A DNA stretch of 64,000 bases from an uncultured Bacilli bacterium (GTDB taxonomy: Bacteria; Bacillota_I; Bacilli_A; RFN20; CAG-631). Positions 17,025 through 25,016 of the stretch are shown one piece after another. Location of the stretch: assembly GCA_947626825.1 (NCBI GenBank), contig CANQTM010000002.1, forward strand, positions 52,223-116,222. The letters run 5' to 3'. The position numbers and the translations under genes are program-made. Position 1 is the stretch's first letter. Every line of letters starts with the position of its first letter. The notes under the pieces are model-generated. The model worked only from the letters and a program-made list of their open reading frames with translations. It was not told where the DNA came from and searched no databases.

Positions 17025-20000
17025 ATTTTCTTTAATACAACAACAAGCTATTGAATCTACTGGACAAAACATTATTGTAAGTGCTGGTGCCGGAAGCGGT
17101 AAAACAGCAGTTTTAACTGAAAGAATTCGTCAAATATTATTAAAAGGAACTAAAGCAAGTGAACTTTTAGTTTTAACTTTTACTAATGCCGCTGCTAAAG
17201 AAATGAAAGAAAGAATAGTCAAGGCAATGGCTAAAGATGATCAATTAAAAAATAGAATTAATGAAATTGATAATGCATATATTACTACTTTTGATAGTTT
17301 TTCATTATCATTAGTAAAGAAATATCATGAAAGATTAAATTTAACAAATAATATAAATATTGTTGATGAAAGTTTATTAAATGTAGAAAAAAGAAGAATC
17401 ATTAATGAAATATTTCATGAATATTATATAAATAAAAATGATAAATTTGCTTGTTTAATATCTAATTTTACTTTAAAAAATGATAATAATTTAAAAAATG
17501 AAATTCTTAATTTGGCTAAAAATATTTCTTTAAGATGTGATTTAGATTCTTATTTAGATAATTATATTATTAATTATTTTAATGAAAATAAAATTAATGA
17601 ATATATTAATGATTTAACTAACATTTTAAAAGATAAAATTAAATATATTCAACAATGTCTTAAACTTTTAAATAATGAAATAGAAGAAAATAAATATGAT
17701 AAATTACATCTTGCTTTAAAACCATTATTTGTTTGTGAAAATTATAATCAAATAAAAAATTATTTAGATGAAAATTCTTTACCTACATTTAAAAATTTAT
17801 CAGATAATGCTAAATTACAAAAAGAAAATATCAATAATGCTTTAGATATTATGAAAGAATTAACTATTTTTAATAATATCGATGATATTAAAAAATTTTA
17901 TTTTTCTAGCCAAAAATATGTAGAAATTATAATTGAAATTTTAAAAACTTATTTTGCTAGATTAAATAGTTACAAAAGAGAAAAAGAAGCTTTTGAATTT
18001 ATTGATATTGCTAAAATGGCAATCACATTAGTTAGTGATTATGAAGATATCAAAGAACAAACAAAAAATCAATTTAAAGAAATTTTACTTGATGAATATC
18101 AGGATACTAGTGATTTACAAGAAACATTTATTCAAAAAATAGCAAATAATAATGTTTACATGGTTGGTGATGTAAAACAATCAATTTATGGTTATAGAAA
18201 TGCCAATCCTTTAATATTTAAAGAAAAATATGATAGTTATCGGGATGGTATTAATGGTAAAAAAATAGATATGAATGTTAATTATCGAAGTAATAATGAA
18301 GTTTTAAATATTGTGAACAATATTTTTAGCCAAATTATGGATGATAATATCGGTCAAGCAAATTTTGCAAAAGAACATCATATGTATTATGGTTTAAAAG
18401 AATATGATAAAAGTATGCCTTATCTTAAAATTCAATATATTAATTATCCAAAAAAAGATGATAACAATAAAAATGAAGATATTGAAATGTTTTATGTTTT
18501 AAAAGATATTCAAGATAAAATTGCTGATAAAATCCAAGTTTATGATAAAGATAGTGGTGAATTTCGTGAAGTTAAATATCAAGATTTTGCCATTTTAATT
18601 GCCGATAGTAGTTTGTTTGTTAAAATAAGTGATTTGTTATCTTATAATAATATACCTAATAAAATATTAAAAAATATTTCAGTTAATGAAGGTATCATTA
18701 CTATATTATTAAAAAATATTTTAAAAATTATAAATTTAGATTATCAACAAAATTATGGTAATGATTTTAAACGTTTATTTTATGGACTTGGTCGTTCGTT
18801 TATATTTAAAATGACTGATGAAGATTTATTTGATTTGTTAGCCAATAATACATTTAAAGAAAGTGCTTTATATCGTTTTATAACTAATTATACAAATAAA
18901 GTTAATGTGCTTTCGTTAGAAAATTTATTTAACGATTTAATTGATGATTTAGATATCTATAATAAACTTGTTGAAATAGGAGACATTGAAAACAATTTAA
19001 CTAGAATTGAATATTTTCATAATTTAATAAAACAAGCAGAAAATTTAGATTTAAATTTATTAACTTTTGTTGATTATCTTGATGATATTTTAGAAAATGA
19101 AGACAAAATGGAATTTCAACAATCAACTACTTTGGAAAATAAAATTAATATAATGACCATTCATAAATCTAAAGGATTAGAATTTCCTATAGTTTATTTT
19201 ATTAGTAATTATAAAAAATTTAATATTTCAGAATTTAAATCAAAATTAAGTTATGACAATAAATATGGAATAATTACACCATTTTATGAAAATGGCGAAG
19301 GTCGTAACATTAATTATATTTTAATGAAAAATTACAATAAAACATCAATGATTTCTGAAAAAATAAGATTATTATATGTTGCTTTAACAAGAGCTAGAGA
19401 ACATATGATAATTTTAAATCCAATTAAAATTGATAAAGAAACTAATGAGCCATGTGAAATGATAACATATAAAGATGAAAATGATTTGGTGTTAAATGAA
19501 ATACGTTTAAAATATAATAGTTTTGGTTCAATATATGATTCAATATATGATATTTTTCCTAATGTAAAAATGTTTTATGCCAAAGATTTAAATATAAATT
19601 TTGAATATTTAAAAACAATTAATAAAACAAATTATCAAAATGTAATTTCAAAAACTAATGAGAAAATTAGCTATTATGAAAACAAAAATAATTCAATTAT
19701 TAAAGAAAATAAACATGCATCAAAAGAAAATAAAACTTTAAATACTTTAGAAAGTGTTTTAAATATGGAATATGGAAGTAAAGTCCATGAAATATTTGAA
19801 TCATTTGATTTTATTAAACAAGATTTTAGCATTTATTCAGAAAATGAAAAGAAAATGTTAAAACAATTTCTTGCACAAGATGTTGTTAAAAATATTTCAA
19901 AAGGTAAAATTTATAAAGAATTTGAATTTATTTATCAAAAAGATGATGCTCAAATTCATGGTATTATTGATTTGATGATAGAATATGACGACAGAATTGA

Positions 20001-20148
20001 TATTATTGATTATAAATTATCTCATATTGAAGATGAAGCATATATCAAGCAATTAACAACATATAAAGAATATATATCTTCAAAATCAACTAAAAATGTC
20101 AATTTGTATTTATATTCAATAAATCAAAATGAAATTAAAAAAATATAA
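17014..20148 (+). CDS. addA: Helicase-nuclease subunit AddA
   Basis: About 1,044 residues from MAIKFSLIQQ, preceded by AAAGGATGGTGA; the track start is 12 bases earlier. A UvrD-type superfamily 1 helicase: Walker A AGAGSGKT (residues 24-31), motif Ia LVLTFTNAAAKEM, Walker B LLDEYQDTSDLQ, GDVKQSIYGYRNA, motif V MTIHKSKGLEFP, and motif VI LYVALTRAREHM. The C-terminus has a RecB-like nuclease: GSKVHEIFE, GIIDLM and DIIDYKLSH. It unwinds and degrades broken DNA ends with AddB. The start lies within the end of addB, so translation is coupled. Confidence 0.95.
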   Translation: MAIKFSLIQQQAIESTGQNIIVSAGAGSGKTAVLTERIRQILLKGTKASELLVLTFTNAAAKEMKERIVKAMAKDDQLKNRINEIDNAYITTFDSFSLSLVKKYHERLNLTNNINIVDESLLNVEKRRIINEIFHEYYINKNDKFACLISNFTLKNDNNLKNEILNLAKNISLRCDLDSYLDNYIINYFNENKINEYINDLTNILKDKIKYIQQCLKLLNNEIEENKYDKLHLALKPLFVCENYNQIKNYLDENSLPTFKNLSDNAKLQKENINNALDIMKELTIFNNIDDIKKFYFSSQKYVEIIIEILKTYFARLNSYKREKEAFEFIDIAKMAITLVSDYEDIKEQTKNQFKEILLDEYQDTSDLQETFIQKIANNNVYMVGDVKQSIYGYRNANPLIFKEKYDSYRDGINGKKIDMNVNYRSNNEVLNIVNNIFSQIMDDNIGQANFAKEHHMYYGLKEYDKSMPYLKIQYINYPKKDDNNKNEDIEMFYVLKDIQDKIADKIQVYDKDSGEFREVKYQDFAILIADSSLFVKISDLLSYNNIPNKILKNISVNEGIITILLKNILKIINLDYQQNYGNDFKRLFYGLGRSFIFKMTDEDLFDLLANNTFKESALYRFITNYTNKVNVLSLENLFNDLIDDLDIYNKLVEIGDIENNLTRIEYFHNLIKQAENLDLNLLTFVDYLDDILENEDKMEFQQSTTLENKINIMTIHKSKGLEFPIVYFISNYKKFNISEFKSKLSYDNKYGIITPFYENGEGRNINYILMKNYNKTSMISEKIRLLYVALTRAREHMIILNPIKIDKETNEPCEMITYKDENDLVLNEIRLKYNSFGSIYDSIYDIFPNVKMFYAKDLNINFEYLKTINKTNYQNVISKTNEKISYYENKNNSIIKENKHASKENKTLNTLESVLNMEYGSKVHEIFESFDFIKQDFSIYSENEKKMLKQFLAQDVVKNISKGKIYKEFEFIYQKDDAQIHGIIDLMIEYDDRIDIIDYKLSHIEDEAYIKQLTTYKEYISSKSTKNVNLYLYSINQNEIKKI

Positions 20149-20169
20149 AATATCATCTAAGGTAAAAAA

Positions 20170-20715
20170 ATGGGGAAAAATAATTTAGTAAATGATAATA
20201 AAATCAATGGAACAAATAAAAGAATTGATCCATTACTTGTTAAAGATAATGTTATTAATGAATTTAAAAATAATTTGGCTTTAGTTACAGCAAGGAAAAA
20301 AGATGGAAGTTTTAATTTTTGCACAGTAGCATGGGGGAGCATTGGTGAACTTTGGAGTAAAAATGTAGTAACAATTTATATAAAACCTATACGACACACA
20401 TCTATTTTTTTAAATGAAGATCAATATTTTTCAGTTACTTTTATGCCTAATAGTTATCAAAAAGATGTACTATATTGTGGTAGTCACTCAGGTAAAGATG
20501 TTAATAAAATAGAAAACACATTGTTAAAACCAATAATTTTAAACGATGCAATTACTTTTGAAAATTATCGTAGAGTCTATATTTGCAAAAAAATTTATCA
20601 AGATCAATTTAAATTAAATAATATTTTAGATAATGGGATTATAAAAAAATATTATCAACCAGAACAACCACATAACATTTATATTGGTGAAATCATCGAA
20701 GTTTACGAACAATAA
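20170..20715 (+). CDS. Flavin reductase-like (FMN-binding split-barrel) protein
   Basis: A 181-residue protein with the flavin reductase-like domain pattern: LALVTARKKDGSFNFCTVAWGSIGEL (substrate and FMN-binding strand), VTIYIKPIRHTSIFL, YFSVTFMP and HSGKDVNKIE. Such proteins bind FMN and may reduce flavin or act on small molecules. The final sequence NIYIGEIIEVY fits the family's last strand. It lies 21 bases after addA with a weak AAGG site and ends at a terminator. No partner oxygenase is nearby. Confidence 0.8.
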   Translation: MGKNNLVNDNKINGTNKRIDPLLVKDNVINEFKNNLALVTARKKDGSFNFCTVAWGSIGELWSKNVVTIYIKPIRHTSIFLNEDQYFSVTFMPNSYQKDVLYCGSHSGKDVNKIENTLLKPIILNDAITFENYRRVYICKKIYQDQFKLNNILDNGIIKKYYQPEQPHNIYIGEIIEVYEQ

Positions 20716-20721
20716 TAAATT

Positions 20722-20756
20722 AAGAATCTATAATTTTATAAAGTAGATTCTTTTTT
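20722..20756 (+). terminator. Intrinsic terminator after the flavin reductase gene
   Basis: AAGAATCTA and TAGATTCTT form a 9-bp stem around a 13-base loop, followed by a run of T residues. It separates the addBA transcript from the lipid operon. Confidence 0.8.
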
Positions 20757-20825
20757 GCAAAATACAAAAAGTCCAATCTATCAATAAAAATTAAAATATT
20801 TTTGTTAATTGTTGATTCGATAATT

Positions 20826-20855
20826 TTTGACATAATTTGACAAAGATGCTAGAAT
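20826..20855 (+). promoter_or_regulatory. Promoter with tandem TTTGACA heptads
   Basis: TTGACA (20827-20832), a 17-base spacer and TAGAAT (20850-20855), with TG upstream of the -10 (TGCTAGAAT). The heptad TTTGACA occurs twice, 10 bases apart (20826 and 20836), overlapping the -35 and the spacer. One-helical-turn direct repeats over a -35 suggest a regulator site; the reverse complement resembles, imperfectly, the CtsR heptad pair (GTCAAA, 3-base gap, GTCAAA). Confidence 0.65.
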
Positions 20856-20856
20856 T

Positions 20857-20881
20857 AAATTATCTTCAAAGAAGATAATTT
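20857..20881 (+). repeat. Perfect 11-bp inverted repeat at the lipid operon transcript start
   Basis: AAATTATCTTC, loop AAA, then its exact complement GAAGATAATTT. It begins 2 bases after the -10 box and ends 10 bases before the ATG. No T tract follows, so it is not a terminator. It could be a dimeric repressor operator or a 5' stem-loop in the mRNA. Confidence 0.75.
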
Positions 20882-20891
20882 GCAAATAGTT

Positions 20892-22565
20892 ATGGAGAAA
20901 TTATTTATTTTTTTAAAGGGTATCATAATAGGATTTGTAAGTTTAGCTATTCCTGGCGTTTCTGCAAGTACAATAGCTATTTTGCTTGGTACTTATTATG
21001 CTATGATTGAAGCAATTAGTTCAATTTTTAAATGTTTTAAGAAAAGTATAAGTTTCTTAATTTTTTTAGCGTTGGGTTATGGTGTTGGCTCTTTAATTGG
21101 GGCAAATTTAATTAGTTTTATTTTTGATGAATTTCCTTTTGTGGTTGTTATGACCATTTTAGGATTTATTATAGGAACTTTACCTTCTATGATTAAAAGT
21201 TTAAAAAGTGAATTTAAAAGATTTTCAAATATTTTAATTATGGCTGCTGTTTTTGTTTTGGTTATTGCATTTTCTTTTTTAACGGCTAGTGAAAAACAAA
21301 TAACATTAAACATAAATATGCCACTAAAAGATTATATTCTTTGGATGTTTGTTGGTTTTATAACTTCTGGAACATTGGTCGTGCCAGGCCTTGATTTTGC
21401 CATAGTTTTACTTTCTTTTGGATATTATGAATCTTTTCTTAAATTATTAAGTTTTACTGATATTAAAATTTTTATAGATAATATGATTGTTTTATCAACA
21501 TATTTAGTCGCATATGGATTAGGAAGTTTCCTTATAGCAAAATTAATTAAAAAAATTATTGTAAATCATAAAATGAAAATGGATTTTGCTATTTTGGGAT
21601 TTGTTTTAGTAAGTCCTTCAATTTTGATAAAACAAAGTATTTTTCAAAATGATTATTTTAAAAATAATACTTTGCCTTTTTCTCAAATTGTTTTTGGTAT
21701 TTTTCTTTTTATAATAGCTTTTTCATTAGTTTTTATTGTTCATAAAATTAATGAAAATGATCCTAATGATACTAGAATAGAGGCTATGAAAAAAAGAAAT
21801 ATGTTGCGATTTTATTTTACTATTGCAATCCAATTCCCATTAGCAATTTATTATCTTTGCAAAATGAAAAAAATGGTCAAAAAGAATCAAGGAACTTTTG
21901 AGGAACGTTATGCCATAATAGAAAATTTAGTAAAAAGAATTAATTGGGGAGGCAATATTCACGTTAAAGTTGTAGGGGATGAAAATTTGTCTAAAAATCC
22001 CGCTTTATATGTTATTAATCATCAAGGACGTTATGATGGGATTGCTGTTTTAACTGCTTTAAAAGATTATCCTTGTTCATTTGTAGCTGAAAAAAGTCGC
22101 ATTAATTATCCATTCTATAAAGAAACTTTTGAACTTTTACATGGTGAATGGCTTGATAAAAATAATATACGTGAACAAGTAAAAGTTATTAATAATATTG
22201 GTCAAAGATTATCTAATGGTACTAGTTTTTTAGTTTTTATTGAAGGAACATATGGTAACAATGGCAATAATTTACAAGAATTTAAAAAAGGAACATTGCA
22301 TTCTGCTTATCAAAGTCATTGTTTAGTTACTCCAATAGTTTTATATGATACATATAAAGTTTTTTCTATATCATCATTAAAAAGTATTTCACCAGAAGTT
22401 CATATATTAAAACCTATTGAATATGACACTTATAAAAATTTAAGTAAAAAAGAATTTGCAGATTTATTAAAGGAACAAATGCAAGATGAAATTAATAAAA
22501 TAAATTTGCAAAAGGAAATAAAAACAGAAAGGAAAGAAGAAACAAATGAAGTACATACTATTTAA
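20892..22565 (+). CDS. DUF368 (polyprenyl-phosphate transporter type) fused to a PlsC-type acyltransferase
   Basis: About 557 residues from the ATG at MEKLFIF; the TTG start in the track lies in the hairpin and has no better support. Residues 1-300 are a polytopic DUF368 domain: GIIIGFVSLAIPGVSASTIA and a second inverted-repeat-like motif FITSGTLVVPGLDFAI, with about eight to ten helices. DUF368 proteins have been identified as undecaprenyl-phosphate translocases (PopT). From about residue 320 a PlsC-like domain follows, with the H-x4-D catalytic motif NHQGRYDG (around residue 375) and VFIEGTYG in place of PEGTR. The two are normally separate proteins. The fusion could couple carrier-lipid recycling to acyl transfer, but no substrate is visible. 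The 3' end overlaps the DagK-like gene by 20 bases. Confidence 0.85.
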   Translation: MEKLFIFLKGIIIGFVSLAIPGVSASTIAILLGTYYAMIEAISSIFKCFKKSISFLIFLALGYGVGSLIGANLISFIFDEFPFVVVMTILGFIIGTLPSMIKSLKSEFKRFSNILIMAAVFVLVIAFSFLTASEKQITLNINMPLKDYILWMFVGFITSGTLVVPGLDFAIVLLSFGYYESFLKLLSFTDIKIFIDNMIVLSTYLVAYGLGSFLIAKLIKKIIVNHKMKMDFAILGFVLVSPSILIKQSIFQNDYFKNNTLPFSQIVFGIFLFIIAFSLVFIVHKINENDPNDTRIEAMKKRNMLRFYFTIAIQFPLAIYYLCKMKKMVKKNQGTFEERYAIIENLVKRINWGGNIHVKVVGDENLSKNPALYVINHQGRYDGIAVLTALKDYPCSFVAEKSRINYPFYKETFELLHGEWLDKNNIREQVKVINNIGQRLSNGTSFLVFIEGTYGNNGNNLQEFKKGTLHSAYQSHCLVTPIVLYDTYKVFSISSLKSISPEVHILKPIEYDTYKNLSKKEFADLLKEQMQDEINKINLQKEIKTERKEETNEVHTI

Positions 22566-23382
22566 TTCATTAAACAAATACCAAGGAAAGGAAGAAAAAA
22601 TCCAAGAATTAAAAAATAAATTCAATGAAGAAACTCAAACTTTGGATGTTATTTCTTTGGATTACAAGTCATTTATTGATAATTTAAAAGAAGATGACGA
22701 AGTCGTTGTTTTAGGTGGCGATGGAACTTTAAATCATATGATTAATATTATTGATTGTGATATCAAAACGCCAATTTATCTTGTACCAACAGGTACAGGA
22801 AATGATTTTTTCCGTGATGTTGTTAGTGATCCTAATGTTGACATGATTCTTTTAAATCCATATTTAACTAATCTACCAACAGTTGAAGTAAAAGGAAAAA
22901 AGCAAAAATTTATAAATGGTATTGGATTTGGTATTGATGGTTATTGTTGTGAAGTCGGCGATAAATTAAGAGCTAAATCAGACAAACCAGTTAATTATAC
23001 AAGTATTGCCATTAAAGGATTATTATTTCATTTTAAACCAGTAACTGCTAAAATAAAAATAGATGGTCAAGAATATGAATTTAAACATGTTTGGTTAGCT
23101 CCTACTATGAAAGGACGTTTTTATGGTGGAGGAATGATGATTGCTCCAAATCAAAATAGATTAAAAGATGATACTTTGTCAGTTGTGCTTTATATAAGCA
23201 AAAGCAAATTAAAAGCTTTAATGACATTTCCATCAATTTTTAAAGGCGAACATATTAAAAAAGAAAAAATGGTTAAGATATTCAAAGGCAAAACAATTGA
23301 AGTTACATTTGATCGTCCAACAGCATTACAAATAGATGGTGAAACAGTTACAGATGTTTTATCATATAAAGCATCATTATAG
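22546..23382 (+). CDS. Diacylglycerol kinase catalytic-domain protein (DgkB/YegS-like)
   Basis: A 278-residue soluble lipid kinase. The nucleotide-binding motif VVLGGDGTLNHM is around residue 56, followed by PTGTGNDFFRDV and a C-terminal beta-sandwich ending FDRPTALQIDGETVTD. These are hallmarks of the DAGK catalytic family, which in Gram-positives phosphorylates diacylglycerol released by lipoteichoic acid synthesis, or other lipids. The gene overlaps the DUF368-PlsC fusion (GGAAAG site inside it) and precedes a second PlsC by 2 bases, so kinase and acyltransferase probably serve one lipid pathway. The exact lipid is unknown. Confidence 0.87.
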   Translation: MKYILFNSLNKYQGKEEKIQELKNKFNEETQTLDVISLDYKSFIDNLKEDDEVVVLGGDGTLNHMINIIDCDIKTPIYLVPTGTGNDFFRDVVSDPNVDMILLNPYLTNLPTVEVKGKKQKFINGIGFGIDGYCCEVGDKLRAKSDKPVNYTSIAIKGLLFHFKPVTAKIKIDGQEYEFKHVWLAPTMKGRFYGGGMMIAPNQNRLKDDTLSVVLYISKSKLKALMTFPSIFKGEHIKKEKMVKIFKGKTIEVTFDRPTALQIDGETVTDVLSYKASL

Positions 23383-23384
23383 TA

Positions 23385-24251
23385 ATGTCTAAATTAATTC
23401 TTATAATAATTTCGTTGTTTTGTGCAAGTTTAGAAACATATTTTATACCATTAGATTTATTTTATAAAATTATTCTTTTTATTCTTTTTGCAATCATCAA
23501 TATTATTTTAGAAGTAGGTATGTTTTTATTGTTTTTTATCATAATAGAAATTCCTGTTAATAAAAACAAAGAAATATTACACTACAATCAATTTTATCGT
23601 AACATGTTATATTTTGGTACTAAAGCTTGTTTATCACTTTTTGGTATGAAAATAAATATAGATGGCTTAGAAAAAATTCCTAATGATTCTAATTTTGTAA
23701 TTGTATTTAATCATAAATCAAATTTGGATTCTATGGTGATTGATGTTTGTTTACATAAATATAAATTAGTATTTATTGCAAAAAAATCATTATTTAATAT
23801 TCCAATTGTTGGTAAGTTAATTCATCCAATTGGTTATATAAAACTTGATAGAGATAATAAACGTCAAGAAGTTTTAGCAATTAGTAAAGCAATTAATTTT
23901 TTGAAAAATGATGAATGTTCAATTGGTGTTGCTCCAGAAGGAACAAGAAATTTTACAAGCGATGTTTTATTGCCTTTTAAAGCAGGGTGTTTTCATTTAA
24001 TTACTGAATCAAAAAAACCTTTAATTATTACAACAATAACAGGAACTGAAGAAGTTAAGAAAAATTTATTTTTTAAAAGGCATTACATTAATTTTAAAAT
24101 TTTAAAAGTTTTAAACTATGAAGATTATAAAAATTTAAATTGTATAGAAATATCAAATAAAGTAAAAAGTGTTATGTTAAGTAATTTAATGAATAATGTA
24201 GATACTTTAAATAATGCTAATGAATCTTCCAAAGAAAGTGTAGAAGTTTAA
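23385..24251 (+). CDS. 1-acyl-glycerol-3-phosphate acyltransferase family protein (PlsC-like)
   Basis: A 288-residue membrane protein. Two N-terminal hydrophobic helices (residues 1-60) precede a PlsC domain with H-x4-D catalytic motif NHKSNLDS (around residue 108), VFIAKKSLF, and the acceptor-binding APEGTRNF (around 185). It is the more canonical of the two acyltransferases here. It would make phosphatidic acid from lyso-phosphatidate. No Shine-Dalgarno is evident in the 2-base gap, so translation may be coupled to the DagK-like gene. The C-terminal 30 residues are Asn/Ser rich. Confidence 0.87.
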   Translation: MSKLILIIISLFCASLETYFIPLDLFYKIILFILFAIINIILEVGMFLLFFIIIEIPVNKNKEILHYNQFYRNMLYFGTKACLSLFGMKINIDGLEKIPNDSNFVIVFNHKSNLDSMVIDVCLHKYKLVFIAKKSLFNIPIVGKLIHPIGYIKLDRDNKRQEVLAISKAINFLKNDECSIGVAPEGTRNFTSDVLLPFKAGCFHLITESKKPLIITTITGTEEVKKNLFFKRHYINFKILKVLNYEDYKNLNCIEISNKVKSVMLSNLMNNVDTLNNANESSKESVEV

Positions 24252-24290
24252 AAATATTTAAATTAAAAACGATTTGAAAGGAATAACAAA

Positions 24291-24965
24291 ATGAAAACAT
24301 ATGTAATTGTTTTAATTTTGATAATTTTATTAATATTAATAATAGCCCTTTTAACTTTATCATATAATCTTTCAAAAAAAGCTAAAGAACAACCACCAGA
24401 ACAACAACTAGAATATGGAAAATTATGTGAAAAATATGTAACAAAAATGCTAAATATATTATCTGCAAAATATAAATCACATCAATTTAATAATTTTATA
24501 TTTTGTGATGATAAGGGTTATTCTAGTGATATTGACCACATTTTTATTTGCCAAGGTGGTGTGTTTGTTATTGAAACTAAAGGCAATAAAGGAATTATTC
24601 ATGGTAATGTTGAAGATAGTGAATGGATTGCTCAAAAAAAGGCGTGGCAAGAAAATAAAATTCTTAAAAATCCCATTATACAAAATCAAAATCACATTAA
24701 TCATTTAAGAAATTTAATTGGAAAAAATGCACCTAAAATGTTTTCAATAGTTATTTTTGTTAATGCTGATTCTATCGAAGAAGTTAAAAGTCCAATCGTT
24801 CATAATGTAGCCACTGCTCATGATTTTATCGAAGAAGAAATTTTAAAAGAAAATTATTCTTCTGACTTTGTTGATAAAATGTATCAAAAATTAGTTCAAA
24901 TTCAAGAATGTTATGGAATAACTCCAAAAGAACATTTAAAACGAATTAATGCATTAAAAAAATAA
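24291..24965 (+). CDS. Membrane-anchored NERD domain protein
   Basis: A 224-residue protein with one N-terminal membrane helix (residues 3-27, YVIVLILIILLILIIALLTLSY). Residues 40-160 match the nuclease-related domain: YGKLCEKYVTKML, SDIDHIFICQGGVFVIETKG (the acidic and Glu-x-Lys positions of a PD-(D/E)XK-like core), then ILKNPIIQNQNHINHLRNLIG. NERD proteins are predicted nucleases or nucleic-acid-binding factors, but their roles are largely unproven. A GAAAGGAA site precedes it. It is the last gene of the lipid operon, and its relation to lipid metabolism is unclear. Confidence 0.8.
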   Translation: MKTYVIVLILIILLILIIALLTLSYNLSKKAKEQPPEQQLEYGKLCEKYVTKMLNILSAKYKSHQFNNFIFCDDKGYSSDIDHIFICQGGVFVIETKGNKGIIHGNVEDSEWIAQKKAWQENKILKNPIIQNQNHINHLRNLIGKNAPKMFSIVIFVNADSIEEVKSPIVHNVATAHDFIEEEILKENYSSDFVDKMYQKLVQIQECYGITPKEHLKRINALKK

Positions 24966-24973
24966 TTAGACAA

Positions 24974-25008
24974 AAAATAACTTAAACTATTCTGGTTTAA
25001 GTTATTTT
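24974..25008. terminator. Bidirectional terminator between the NERD and ABC exporter genes
   Basis: AATAACTTAAAC and GTTTAAGTTATT form a 12-bp stem with a 6-base loop. A tracts precede and T residues follow, so it can serve both converging transcripts. Confidence 0.85.
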
Positions 25009-25016
25009 CATAAATA

